A stretch of DNA of 64,000 nucleotides. Origin: Beroe forskalii. Lineage: Eukaryota > Ctenophora > Nuda > Beroida > Beroidae. The stretch covers positions 434,001-498,000 of the forward strand of contig WFMF01000048.1 in the NCBI GenBank assembly GCA_011033025.1. The letters run 5' to 3'. The notes beneath the pieces were generated by a model. It saw only the letters and a list, made by a program, of their open reading frames with translations. It was not told where the DNA came from and searched no databases. The position numbers and the translations under genes were made by a program. Shown one piece after another: positions 11,651 to 23,205 of the stretch. How positions within the stretch are numbered: the stretch's first letter is position 1; each line of letters starts with the position of its first letter.

Positions 11651-13229
11651 AATGTATTCATTCGAAATCTACCTCAACTGGCATAAGTTTCTGGTCTTCC
11701 TTTTTGAAATGACATTGCGTTTGCAATCAATACGATTACGAGTTTCAGTTCCTTTCAGTTTTTTGAGGTTCCTTCCTTTTGAGGTTCCTTCCTTTTTGAG
11801 GTGAAGCCAGGTGATATTATAGTGTCACATGATTTTCACGATCACGCTAAGTTATGCTCACAAAAAATACACACCAGCTTCACCAAAATGACTTCGTAAT
11901 GAGAAATGACTTGACTCTAGCTACAATTCCCGCTGACGCCAGATCAGTGATCAGCGCATATTAGAAGACCCGTTGGGCCTTCTAGGTCACAGAAAACCCA
12001 AGCCATTCAATACCGGCCACAGAGTACCACCATACAAGCATTCAATAATATCTGCAGTGCTGGACTATTGTTGATTATAAATTTTGAAATATTTTCAATT
12101 TTGATATGGGGCAATTTTACGTTCGTGGGAGCAGGGGTGAAATTTTTCCAGAATTACGAAATTTATCCCAAAAACTTGAAAATATTGATAAAAATAACAA
12201 ATAAAAATAACAAATAAAGATAAAAACAGATTGATGGAGATAAAACTTATAAAAGTTTGAAAAATCAAAAAATCTCTAAGACTTAAAAAGTTTAAATAGA
12301 GTCTAAAGTGCGCAATTTTTGGTTACTGGGGGTAGTGGTGCAACGAACGTCCGACATAATATTCACATATGCTTTGTAAATAAATGAAAAAACACAAATT
12401 TTACAAATACAATTGCATATTAACCTGGAGCAGTCGAGCGCTCAGTAGGTTCAGATTCGGAGGATAGATGAGCAACAAATTTGAATCCAAGCTCGCAGCG
12501 AAATAAAATTGTCCGCATTTTCATCTGTTTATAACCCACTTCTAACATACGTGAGCACAAATTCCTCCTTCTCTCAGCAAACCATCGAAACAAAAAATAT
12601 CCGGAACTATCTTGAACGAAAGAATTATCGCTGATAGTGATTTTCATTATGAAACAAAATGTTCAATTCTTACTTCTGTCTTGAAATTTTTTCCGTACTC
12701 GAAAATTCCATTGAGGACGTAAACTATCAATTTAAACCATAAATTTAAAACGTTTCAACAATGCACAATAACGATATGGCAGATTCTTCGTTTAAATGCA
12801 CGTGCAGTTTTTGCGCGTAATCACCAATCACCATAACAACGCGCGCAACTGGTGAATTAAACTTATTAATGTCGATCATCTTTTTCGCACCCCTTTTTCC
12901 AACTTTGAGCATTAATTACGGGAAATCTCCATTTGTGTCGGTTATTTATGGAAAGCGGAGGCTCCTACTTATAACTACCTCTTTCGATTATATTAATGAG
13001 TAAGGTAGTTGTTTAAATGCGTTGATAATTGATATCATTTAAGTACGAGCAGGCCCGATGGGCCTGCTAATATGTGTTTAAAAAATACATAGCTTAATCG
13101 GCGATGCTACGCGCCGCCTCGTTCGCAAACTTCGGCCAATACAATTCAAACCACATCAAAGAACTTCAATCAGAACATAACTGATCAATATGACGAAGGC
13201 ACAGATTGTACTTAATGATCCGATATTTT
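11651..13229. other. AT-rich non-coding stretch
   Basis: No exon, RNA gene or clear transposon boundary was found. The 75-codon reverse frame at 12,420-12,647 has no recognised motif. Confidence 0.3.
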
Positions 13230-13447
13230 GCGCTGCAGCAAGAAATGAAATTGGGTCCCATGCCTGATTCATTGATTCGTCGATGTTATTTCAAAAATTT
13301 TTAATTTTCCGCTGAACCATTTTTTTACTGCATCGAAAATTGGGGAGGGGGTAAGGCAAACTTTGGCAAACTATGGCAAACTTTGGCAAACACTTTTTTT
13401 GGCAAACTCCAAAAAAAGTGGAAGCATTTGCCAAAGTTTGCCAAAAA
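13230..13447. repeat. Dispersed repeat with GGCAAACTTT hairpin array
   Basis: The first part (CATTGATTCGTCGATG and neighbours) matches sequence at about 10,975. From 13,351 the word GGCAAACTTT or GGCAAACTAT repeats four times. Next comes a hairpin made by CACTTTTTTT and AAAAAAAGTG, and then the inverted word CCAAAGTTTGCC. The same module lies at 15,471-15,598. There the poly-C flank is on the opposite side, so the whole unit is palindromic at its ends. No coding potential. Confidence 0.7.
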
Positions 13448-13829
13448 TAAAACACCTTTTTAGCCACTTTGGCAACACTTTAGGTACCCATAATATGCTT
13501 TTAAAAGGTGCTGAACCGATTCCCAAGGTCTGTTTCACATTTTGACGTTATCCAGAAGCTGTAACTGAGACTACATCCACATTGAATAGAGTAGAAGGCT
13601 ACAGTAACAAATACGATATTTCATTACCTCTTACTTTAAGTTTTATGCATTTAAGTACTAAGTAATCCGATCAAACTGTTGTATGAAGCCTTAAAACCGA
13701 AGCATCCACGCTACATAAGTCTGATACTGCAGCATAAAATCAATAGTAAGACCCCACCGTGACCATTGGCCAGTTTCCATGTATTCCTGCAACATAACCC
13801 GACATGTTGAGAATGCTAATTGCCTAGTG
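13448..13829. other. Non-coding stretch
   Basis: Nothing could be supported between the hairpin repeat and the minisatellite. Confidence 0.3.
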
Positions 13830-14885
13830 AAGGTTGAATGGAGCCTAGTGAAGGCTGTGCGGAGCCTAGTGGAGAGTGATTGGAGCCTAGTTGAGGCTTT
13901 GTAGACCCTAGTAGAAGCTGTGTGGAGCCTAGTGGTCCACTAGGCTCCACACAGCCTCCACTCATCCTCCACTAGGCTCCACTAACTCTACACTAGACTC
14001 CACTCAGCCTTCACTAGTAGTGGAGGCTGCTCATAGCCCAGTGGAAGTTTAGTGGAGTCTATGTAGAGCCATTAGGCTCCACTAGGTTCCATTCAGCCTC
14101 TGACCACTCTACACTAGGCTCTACTCCGCCTTCACTAGTAGTGGAGGTTGTGTGGAGGTTGAGTTGAGGTTAAGTGGAGCCTAATAGAGGCTGATTGGAG
14201 CCTGATTGGAGGCTGATTGGGGCCTAGTGGAGGCTGAGTGGAGCCTAGTGGAGGCTGACTGGAGCCTAGTGGAGGTTGTGTAGAGCCTAGTGGAGCCTGT
14301 GTGAAGCCTATTGGAAGCTTTGTAGAGACTAGTGGACCACTAGGCTCCAATCACTCTCCACTAGGCTCCACTCAGCCTTCACTTTATAGAAGTGGAGGCT
14401 GTGTGGAGCCTAGTGGAGGCTGAGTGGAGCCTAGTGGAGGCTGAGTGAAGCCAAGTGGAGGCTGTGTGGAGCCGAGTGGAGGCTGGTTGGAGCCTGGTGG
14501 AGGCTGTGTGGAGCCTAGTGGTGGCTGTGTGGAGCCTAGCGGAGGCTGAGTGGAGCCTAGTGGACGCTGGTTGGAGCCTGGTGGAGGCTGGGTGGAGCCT
14601 AGTGGTGGCTCTGTGGAGCCTAGTGGAGGCTGAGTGGTGCCTTGTGGAGGCTGTGTGGAGCCTAGTGGAGGCTGAGTGGAGCCTAGTGGAAGCAGGTTGG
14701 AGCCTGATGGAGGCTGGGTGGAGCCTAGTGGTGGCTGTGTAGAGCCCAGTGGAGGCTAAGTGGAGCCTAGTGGAGGCTGGTTGGAGCCTGGTGGAGGCTG
14801 GGTGGAGCCTAGTGGTGGCTGGGTGGAGCCTAGTGGAGGCTGAGTGGTTCCTAGTTGACGCTGTGTGGAGCCCAGTGGAGGATAT
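13830..14885. repeat. 21-bp minisatellite with internal inversions
   Basis: The basic unit is GTGGAGCCTAGTGGAGGCTG plus one base, repeated dozens of times with substitutions. Segments at about 13,930-14,020, 14,085-14,130 and 14,335-14,385 carry the reverse complement (CCACTAGGCTCCAC), so the array contains several inversions. As 21 is a multiple of three, it gives long frames with a seven-residue period (for example 14,455-14,742), which are artefacts of the repeat. Related GGAGGCT words in both orientations continue at 14,980-15,110. Confidence 0.9.
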
Positions 14886-15470
14886 TTTGGAGCTATCTGA
14901 AAGTTTGAATCTATGTATCTATAAATTGTTTTTCAAATTACTAAATTAGTGTACATTTTACCAGTTTTAGCTAATTGATTAAGGCTCCAGTGAGCCTCCA
15001 AATAGCCTCCACTAGCCTCCATTAGGCCTCCACGAAAATGTTATATTTCAGTTTCCGTGGAGGCTATTGGAGGCTTATTCTTCAGTGGAGGCTTAATCAA
15101 AATACTAATGCAGGCTAATTTTGGTCATGTTCCTGTGGTACCATTTTGCCGAAGACACGTTATCTGATGAACTGGTTAAAGATAAGTAGATAGTAGATAC
15201 ATTTATCCATGCCTGGGAATTATAAACATCTCTTTTCTCGAACCAAAAGGTTCTCGAAATTTCTAACCCTGGTCCTTCAGCCTTAGGATGCCTTTTTGTA
15301 AACAGTATGGTGCTTGGAGAGGGAAGGTCCAGGCATAAAGCCTCGAAGGGGAAGGTCTGAATGAAAATTAAGCATTGGATATCGATTCAGCTCCTTTGAA
15401 AACCATTATGCACACGTCCTTTATCAACTGTGGACAAGAAATCAGAAATTGCAAAAATTTTTGGGTATTT
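14886..15470. other. Non-coding stretch with scattered minisatellite words
   Basis: Between 14,980 and 15,110 there are inverted AGCCTCCA / TGGAGGCT words related to the preceding array. The rest has no recognised feature. Confidence 0.45.
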
Positions 15471-15910
15471 TTGGCAAACTTTGGCAAATTTTGGCAAACT
15501 TTGGCAAACTATGGCAAACTTTGGCAAACACTTTTTTTGGCAAACTCCAAAAAAAGTGGAAGCGTTTGCCAAAGTTTGCCTTACCCCCCCCCCCAAAATT
15601 CCTATCGGTTCAAAATTTATGAATAGCTACACAAATAAATGAAACAGCATCCAAAAGAAATGATCCTACACGCAAATTAATCTTCGGGATTTTTTCTCCT
15701 TTTGACGGGGGGGGGGGGGTAATTAAGCGCCTGTATACACTTACAGGAACAGTGGACAACAAGAATTGTGCCGGCAGGCGCAATTCTTGAACTGCATTTC
15801 TTCGAAATATAACGATGCAAGGAGCGTTTATTTTGTCTCAAGTTTGAATTCAAAATTGATATAAAATGAGACAAAATGGACACACCTTGGTACATTCAGG
15901 GCCGAAGCTA
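15471..15910. repeat. Second GGCAAACTTT hairpin module followed by a dispersed-repeat copy
   Basis: 15,471-15,598 repeats the GGCAAACTTT array and hairpin of 13.35 kb. From 15,598 the sequence matches the 11.0-11.6 kb family (TTCAAAATTTATGAATAGCT), including the ACAAGAATTG / CAATTCTTG hairpin at 15,759-15,789 and the ATAAAATGAGAC end. A poly-G run lies at about 15,707-15,718. No coding capacity. Confidence 0.65.
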
Positions 15911-16214
15911 GGCTATTTTTTACATGAAATGTAGTTGTAATGTGTATTCATTAAAACTCCACCTCAACTAGCATAAGTTTCTTGTCTTCTTTTTGAAATG
16001 ACATTGCGTTTGCAATCAACACGAATTTCAGTGTCTTTCAGTTTTTTCTTCCTTTTTGAGGTGACGCCAGGTGATATGGAATTCACCCTCACAGCTAGTA
16101 GTGTCACGTGTATGTGTGCTCATCCTCAAAAGGACCTCGTCAATAGGGTAGTAAAAATGACCTAATATAACACATATAATACCGAGATAAAGGTTTTTGA
16201 TGCAATTCGCTGAG
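15911..16214. other. Non-coding stretch
   Basis: Parts resemble 11,640-11,830 (CTGGCATAAGTTTCTTGTCTTC and neighbours), so the dispersed-repeat copy probably extends into this interval with decay. No gene seen. Confidence 0.35.
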
Positions 16215-16529
16215 TGTAAATTGGTTTTCGTCCAAGGGCCGGTTAAAATGGTTCAAAAATGATTCGATCTTTGTCCATAGGGCCGGTTCATTATCTATGA
16301 TAATGACGTCACTCAAAAATAAATTTAAGCGCACCTAGCGCTTTAGGGGTTAGGGTTAGGGTCAGGATTTGTTAGGGTTAGGGTAAGGATTAAGGTTAGG
16401 GTTTTGGTAAGGGCAATAGTTAGGTTTAGGATGCAGAAAAATTGACGTTTAGATCTGTGACGTCACTCAGCCAGAGTTATATGGGACACATACCAAAAAA
16501 GACCAGCTAAATAAAGACTAATAAGGTAG
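16215..16529. mobile_element. CCGGCC-type element interrupted by a CRE- and TTAGGG-bearing MITE
   Basis: Two phrases, CCAAGGGCCGGTTAAAATGG and TTTGTCCATAGGGCCGGTT, are the reverse complement of the interior of the 20.4 kb element. The right end AATAAGGTA matches its terminus. Between them, about 16,300-16,495, lies a second unit with TGACGTCACTC near both ends (16,304 and 16,458) and a degenerate TTAGGG run at about 16,344-16,430. That inner unit is related to the MITE at 42.8-43.1 kb. This is a nested insertion of one small element in another. Confidence 0.6.
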
Positions 16530-17330
16530 CTTACTTCTAGTTCTATGACTAATAAAGGCTGCAAAAAGCATGTATCAACTCGTGAAGAAACCCTTCGCCG
16601 TTTTAGTAAAAAGGACATTGTAAAGAATTTAGAAATGATTGCTGTTTGGATCAGTGATTTCCACGTACTCTATATCCTCGCTCACAGCTACGGTTGAGTA
16701 AGGAGTTGATGTTTGGAAGTGTGTAACCGGTGGCTTATCCCTGTATTGAGCAAGGAACTCTCCGAGGACCTATTTTGAATGCCTCTAGCTCCTTGACTGA
16801 GACGATCAGATTGTCATATGCATTGGACACCGAGCGCCGTGCCTTGTCACTTGTATTTGAATCGTAGAATTTTTGGTCAGACTCCAAGACAATCATTGCC
16901 GTATAATTCCAGCACAAAGTGAGCAACATACGGCTTTAAGCCACCCCATTACTTATCCCAAACCACAAAGCGATCACAATTCTTCATCGGACAACAAACT
17001 CTCGTTACTGTTACTAATTTGACTCGCATATAAATTGCAAGGTTTTGCATTCCATTACTTTAGTAAATACAGACTACAGTGCCTTATTTAATTGTACGGT
17101 GGGCCTTCTTCATAATTTAGTCGCCGGGGCCACATGGCGCGCAGCAAAATTCCCACGATGCGCGCTATACAGATTGTTGAAAAATGCGTTTTATTTGGAA
17201 TTTTGTCGCTGCGCCCTACGCAAACGCATGACCTAAACCGTTTTGTAAGAAATCTTTGGCGGGTTTTTCAATTCTCATCAACAGTTGAGAGCTATTGGTC
17301 GTTACATGCCTTGAGTCTGACGGCCTACCA
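16530..17330. other. Non-coding stretch
   Basis: Short overlapping frames on both strands (16,735-16,929 and 17,045-17,236) have no recognised domain. Part of it may be the decayed upstream portion of the LINE relic that follows, but I could not show this. Confidence 0.3.
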
Positions 17331-18030
17331 CAAGGGATGAGTACTTTCTTCCTGGACTTCTCAAAGGAGGACATCATCTCTGCTCTGAAAGAACTCGACC
17401 CGGACACAGTTTGACCTGATGATGATACACCTGCCAAGATCCTCACATCTTGCAGAGAAGAGATATCTGCACTGCTGTGGCTAGAATACTTCATAAAAGG
17501 ATGGATTCCCTTCAGCTCAAGTCTCAGTTCAAAACGCCGCACTGACCCTGCCAGTGCTACAATACAACTGCCCTATTTGGAATCCAGGCAAGATCACAGA
17601 CATCCACAAGTTGCAATTAGTTAGAAAACGTCCGGAAGATAGCTGGACTCAAGATATGAACTATTGGGACCGCCTTAAGAAACTGAAAATGATGTCACTG
17701 CAACGCAGAAGAGAAGGATACTGCATCATCCAAGTTTGGAAAATCACTAACAGGCATGCCCCTTATAATCTTGAAATTAAGTTTAAGCACCTCGGCTTGG
17801 GATCAAGGCACTCATCCCACAGATTAACACCCAGCTTTCTGTTCGACGTGACTACGACAGGTTTTGTGGTGTTAAAGTAGCCCAGCTTTTGAATATATTG
17901 CCACATGACGTCTCACAACTGATTTTACTTGATAGCTTCAATATTGGTTAGGGTAAGTTCCTTGAGCAGTTCCCAGATAAACCTCCGGAGAGGCACTGCT
18001 GTGAACACAACAACTCATTGCTGATCTGCA
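17331..18030 (+). pseudogene. Decayed LINE reverse-transcriptase relic (CR1/RTE-like C-terminal region)
   Basis: Translated pieces resemble the early RT region (FLDFSKEDIISALKELDPD, with a stop where the family has a Gly-Pro-Asp motif). An internal deletion then jumps to the post-RT region (CPIWNPGKITDIHKLQLVRK and LKMMSLQRRREGYCIIQVWK), which is typical of LINE ORF2 tails. After a stop at about 17,880 the match continues as LLNILPHD and FLEQFPDKPP. The element is truncated, has lost the catalytic core and carries stops, so it is dead. The clade assignment is from motif memory only. Confidence 0.75.
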
Positions 18031-18709
18031 AGGAGATGCGCAAGCATATAGGTCATGAGCACACACAGTCAAACTCACCAAAACTTACAAAACTTACATT
18101 CGGGATAAGTCACCTGAATTGACAACACTGAGTATAAGTTCCAGCATTCTGTTTAAACTCTAAATCTGTTTCCGACGCATACGACAACTCATTTGGGGTG
18201 AAATCTGCTAGCCTTTGGAATGTGATCCCTACTCCATGATCAATACAATCGTCGGAATGGCTGGTTTAAAGATTGCACTTGGAGAATTCGTGGCCCAATA
18301 CCAGATTACACACCCTCAAACATGGGACTGATAAACTGATAAAGTTTCAACTTTGAAACCTTTTAGTAATTTCATTTACTAATACAAAGACCGATTGATG
18401 TGCAGCTGAATAGCTGTGAGAACACACTAACACAGGTAGAATAAAAATGATGAACAAATGATGAAACATGATCTGGTCCACAACAAGAGATAAAATCTTT
18501 AAACGTAAGCGGTCAAAATAAGGGTTTCCATTTGTGCCGTCTCCAACTTCTTGAAATCAGTAACGAACTGTGGACCTCTGCGGTTTGCCAGTTTCCTCTT
18601 GATTATTCGGATAATCAAGATCGCACAATTATGCATGAAATTATTCGAAATTCTTGTTAAATTTAGCTAATAGTTGACGTCCTAATCATAAGGCATCAAC
18701 TCTTCTTAA
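18031..18709. other. Non-coding stretch
   Basis: No feature could be supported between the LINE relic and the TTAA target of the next element (18,706-18,709). Confidence 0.3.
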
Positions 18710-18765
18710 AGGGGTAGTATACTCCAGGAAAAGTGCCTTTTCTTATTGTCCAATTTACTAACTAA

Positions 18766-18808
18766 TTCTGTGATGATAACTTGTGTGAAATCCCTATGTT
18801 TCTATTGC
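18766..18808. repeat. Left target-site duplication (43 bp) of the RNase H LINE
   Basis: This 43-bp segment beginning TAATTCTGTGATGATAACTT is repeated without change at 19,801-19,843, immediately after the inserted LINE fragment. It lies inside the left inverted end of the larger TTAA-flanked element. Confidence 0.85.
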
Positions 18809-19800
18809 TGAAACGGCGGAGATACTGCAGGAACATGCACTGAGTAACACCAAAATCTTGATAAATTGTGATAGCAAATCGGCTATTCAGGCGATAAATG
18901 CTACGATTATCAAGAGCAAGGTGCCACTTCGGGCATCAAACTCCCCCAACTCACTTGGAAACACCAACGAGGTCACACTTAGTTGGATTCCAGCTCACAG
19001 TGGGTACGAGGGGAACGAGCTGGCGGACCAGACAGCAAAAGCTGGGGCGACCAACTCAAACGACAGCGCATCCAGGGTCTTACTCCCCATACCGCGTGGG
19101 GTATGTTTCGCGGCAATGAGGAGGAAGACCAAAGAGGACTGGATAAGCTCCTACAAAGCTGATCCTCCCAGAATGTTCAACATGATGTGGAGGAACAAAT
19201 TTGTAAAGGAGCTATCCAGCATGGGTAGGAAGGATCTGAGAGTGGCTACTCAACTCCTGACAGGCCACACAGTCCTAAACTACCACCTCAAGAAACTGAA
19301 CCCCGCTGTCCCTGCAACCTGTCCCCTTTGCGAAAGCGAAGATGAAACGGTATCGCACTTCCTGGGGAAATGCAGTATTAGGGCCGAGTACTTCGACACC
19401 TACTACTGTGCAGGTACCGACATCGTGGACAGGTTCAAACTCAACAGGATCGTCAGCTACGCCCACAGGACTGGTCGCCTGGTACCTAAGAGAGTATGCG
19501 ACGATTCTGCAACTACTTAAGGCTCTGTCCCTCACCGGACTGAGCCTTCAGTAACAGGGATACACTCAAGCCGTCCCCAGAGGATGTCGCGGAGGCATCC
19601 CTCGCTCCGGCCACAGAAGGAGGGGCTCGACCCCGCCGCTGGGTCGGGAACGCCATTCTGTTCCGACAGGATGGCAACGGGGAGGAACGGGACTCTCGTC
19701 CCATCCGGGCGCCTGGGAGCTCGGAAGCGCTTGTCTCGGCCAGCAGCTTCCTCTCCTGGGCGCCGCCTGGGCCCTCGCAGGTCCATCCCCCTTCTAGTAG
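18809..19800 (+). mobile_element. 5'-truncated LINE fragment: RNase H and C-terminal region, GC-rich
   Basis: A frame open from the 5' junction (about 18,811) through 19,520 encodes an RNase H domain. Visible motifs are INCDSKSAIQA (catalytic Asp strand) and WIPAHSGYEGNELADQTAKA (His/Asp strand). Then comes ATQLLTGHTVLNYHL and a Cys-rich tail with CPLCESEDETVSHFLGKC (CCHC type). APE-RT-RNase H LINEs of the I/R1/LOA-type groups end this way; the upstream endonuclease and RT are missing. The last 280 bp is a GC-rich 3' UTR ending in a short TAG repeat with no poly-A. An exact 43-bp duplication of the target flanks it, and the coding part has no stops, so the insertion is comparatively young. 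Confidence 0.85.
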
Positions 19801-19843
19801 TAATTCTGTGATGATAACTTGTGTGAAATCCCTATGTTTCTAT
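19801..19843. repeat. Right target-site duplication (43 bp) of the RNase H LINE
   Basis: Identical to 18,766-18,808. Removing the intervening 992 bp plus one copy restores a continuous left end of the TTAA-flanked element. Confidence 0.85.
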
Positions 19844-20438
19844 GTACCTCCAATCGCGAGATATCGCACCTTTATGTTATGGCGCGATGACGTCACTCTC
19901 GCATCAGGCCACAAACTTGCGCTATGAACGCTATGTTGTTAAGTACTGCATATTCCATAATACCTTCACCACTATTAGTTAAGCACACTGCATCCTTTTT
20001 TGTTCCATTTTTTGTGCATGAGATTAAAATTATGAATTATTGTTGTACCACTTCATTGATGCTATTGATTGGACATTAATTGGACAATTACTTTGTTGTA
20101 AGGTGCAATTTGAATACGACACAATAAGTCCTTGGTTTATTATTGATGCCATTCGAATATTCCAATGTTGTAGCGTAATATTTGTTGCTGGACAGTGGGT
20201 CTAGTCATATTTCACAGTCGACAGATGTACTCCAAACATTTTTTATGAAGATGAATAATTATGTATGTTTCCTCATGTTGATCATATTAGTGTAGTAATA
20301 CACTAATTATTACGAACCGTATTACGTACTAATACTGCAAGTCTGCAACCACTATAGTTTCGGACATATTCTAATTAGATTTGCTTCGAAAACCACTCGA
20401 TTTTAGCAGTTTTGCAACAAAACTTATCCAAATATATA

Positions 20439-20875
20439 CCTTATTGGCCTTTATTTAGCCGGCCTTTTTTTTAACCGGCCCTTTTTTTAACCGGCCCTAT
20501 GGACAAAAATCGAATCCATTTTGAACCGTTTTAGCCGGCCCCTTGGACAAAAAATTTTTTAATGGTCACCAGAACAAGTATTTTTTGCTCCAAAATGGCC
20601 ATTAAAACCCATTTTTACTTAATAAATTGGACCAAAAGACCCGAATCCTGATCTTATACGATGATTTAGGTGATTATCATGTTATACAATGACGTTCACG
20701 AGAATAAAAGGCAAGTCATAAAAGTTTCATTTGACCTAAATTGACTGGCCTTTAATTTGACCGGCCCCATTTTAGCCGGCCTTTTTTTAACCGGCCTTTT
20801 TTTAACCGGCCCTTAGGACAAAAATCTCTAAGTCATTTTTGTCCTTAAGGGCCGGTTAAATAAAGGCCAATAAGG
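20439..20875. mobile_element. 437-bp MITE, best copy of the CCGGCC-type family
   Basis: The ends are CCTTATTGGCCTTTATTTAG and the matching inverted CTAAATAAAGGCCAATAAGG-type right end (one mismatch). It is flanked by TA at 20,437-20,438 and 20,876-20,877. Inside are repeated AACCGGCC words and two phrases of the form GGACAAAAATC in opposite orientation, so much of the interior is also palindromic. The TA duplication and inverted ends point to a Tc1/mariner-mobilised MITE. Related copies lie at 2.7 kb, 16.2 kb and 63,975. Confidence 0.85.
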
Positions 20876-23205
20876 TAGCAGTTGCAGTATTAGATATGTT
20901 AATAAAAATACACAGATGATCAGTATTTATTAAGAATGAAATTGATAGCGTGACCAACAATGTCTCACTACGAAATCCAACCTAAATAGTGTTAGTACAG
21001 ATTAAACTGTTTCCTGAAAAAATAACAGTATCCACCTTGAATATTCAGAATATCCAACAATCAATATAACGTTGGTACTTCAGGTGTACTACATAAGGAA
21101 GCTTGATATTCACATTTGAAATTTCTCGACATGATATTTCAATATGCTATATCTGAGATGATGCTACTTACTCTCACTATACTGGTCCCTATCACATAAG
21201 AGAATCGATATCTAACAAGGAGCTAGGACCAATCTCTATGTAACATTGTAACATTCGACCAGATATTTTAAGTTTCACTCTCGTTGCTTCATTACAATAT
21301 ATACATCACTCCATCTGCAATCGCCCATCTACCCATAACAAGTCATACTTTCCCATCACCACACCATTTTTCCCTCCCCATTGGCCTATTTGTGAATACA
21401 AAAAGGCAAATGAGAGGGTTGGTAGAGATCGTGGTCTGGGAGGGTGAGAAATAGAATATGTGTATATCAGGTCCAGTTTTGCAATACTGTAATTTCTGGA
21501 AAGTGCCCGGATTGCTCCTTTATAATATCAGTCGCGAAAATGTCCCTCCCTCCGTCCCTCCGTCCCCATGTCACATAAATCTTCAAAATAACGAATTTCT
21601 TAATTCATGGAGCTGTCGGTTGTCAAAGTATAAATCTTATAGGTTGATCTGGCCTATCCGTGCCGCATGCTCGAATTCCTAAGTTATGATAAGTTCTGAA
21701 TTTAATTAGGCTGTTGAAGAATTCGTGTCTTAAAAAGTTTAAATCTTAGGTGTGAGTTGGGCGGTAGATTTGAGGAAAAGGCTTCGGTTTTGCTCTAGGT
21801 TTAGTACCAAAATGCATAACTATTAGAGTTTCTGCTGGATTCGACTAAGTTTGATAAATACTATTTGCTGTGACTCTGTGAAAGGCGAATATTGCTTTTT
21901 GGAACAAGAGACAGCATTGAAACAGAAAACATAAGCACGAAATTTGAAAATCAGATAAAAAGTGATATCAACTTAGTATAAACATTCAAGAAAATACATC
22001 GCGTGAATAAACGGTGACACAATTTGATGCGAAACGTAAACCAATTCAACAAAATGGCGCGAAATCTACAACGAACCTAGTACACAACAACGAACGCGCG
22101 CAAGAATTTTAGAAGAAATGGCACGGGTTCGAAAATTCGTGTCCTTAAATCAGGTGATTTTCGCCTTTTTCAAAATTCGGTGGTCGCGCAGCACGCACAT
22201 CGGAACAGTATTTATATACTCTTATTAATTTATAACGACTGCGTTTTATTATCTTATTAAATTTGATGCTAAGGTTAAATCGTCAAGGGGAAATAATTTT
22301 TGGGGATCCGCAGGGGATTTTTTCGAAATTTTCGTAAAATATGCGCCTGCGTTTTGTATTATCTTATTAGGATGCTAAGGTTACGTCACGTCACACCGCA
22401 GGAGGGAAATTAAGCGCCTACGGGAACAACAATAATTGTGTCCGTGCAGGCGCAATTCTTGTTGATTTTCCCACTCTTCATGCCCTACTCTATTGATATG
22501 CTCTGCCTAATGTCACACAAGAATAGAAATATGCATCATCTATCACTCCTCTTGCCATCAAAGAATAAAAACTATGCTCATGCTACACTCAATCAACACC
22601 GACCAATAGACTCAATGATACAAGTGCACCACAGTGCAGTCAATATTCCACCCCATACTGAATACTCCCACAGTCGGAAGAAAGTCCCATTCTTATCAGT
22701 CTATGCCATTAAATCTGCAACACATCCACTCTAGATTACTATTAGATTTGACTTAACCTCAGGAGGAAAGAAGGTTTCCAATCTCCATATACTGACAGTA
22801 CTGTTAGGTATAGCGAGAGCAACTCAATGTAACAGAATTATCTTATTAATCAATCACGATTCATGATATCATCACGTTAATAAGGATTCAAAGCTAAGAT
22901 GTCAAGATGAAAATTATTACAAATTTTACGGATAAGCATCTTTCGATCGAAGCGATATAAATTCAACAATTTCACCTGAATTAACACCTATTACACACGA
23001 CAATACCATTGTTCACACGTATTGTAGCACGGCGCAGCAACACGTTGATGCGAGAGTGACGTCATCTTTAAACCGCAATAACTCGCGATCTAATTAAGAT
23101 AGAGGCTTGGGGATTTCACTGTTGTACAACATGCAAGTGAGAAGTGAATAAATCATAATTATTCGAATCTTATGAGAAGTCGATTCTATAGTATATACTA
23201 CCCCT

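Larger units (their letters stand above)
18710..23205. mobile_element. 4.5-kb TTAA-flanked DNA-transposon derivative with long imperfect inverted ends
   Basis: The left end starts AGGGGTAGTATACTCC and the right end is ATACTACCCCT. Each is flanked by TTAA (18,706-18,709 and 23,206-23,209). Similarity between the ends continues inward, with gaps, for about 200 bp once the LINE insertion is discounted: GTGAAATCCC, then ATCGCGAG, then GATGACGTCACTCTCGCATC on the left against its reverse complement at about 23,045-23,065. TTAA target duplication is used by piggyBac and Kolobok transposons. No transposase frame is present, so the copy is non-autonomous. It contains later insertions at 18,809-19,800 and 20,439-20,875. 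Confidence 0.75.

Noticed and set aside
14455..14949. Long frames with a seven-residue period
   Set aside because: They follow entirely from the 21-bp minisatellite.
16344..16430. Telomere or subtelomere
   Set aside because: The TTAGGG-like run is degenerate, short and internal to a MITE that has another copy at 42.8 kb.
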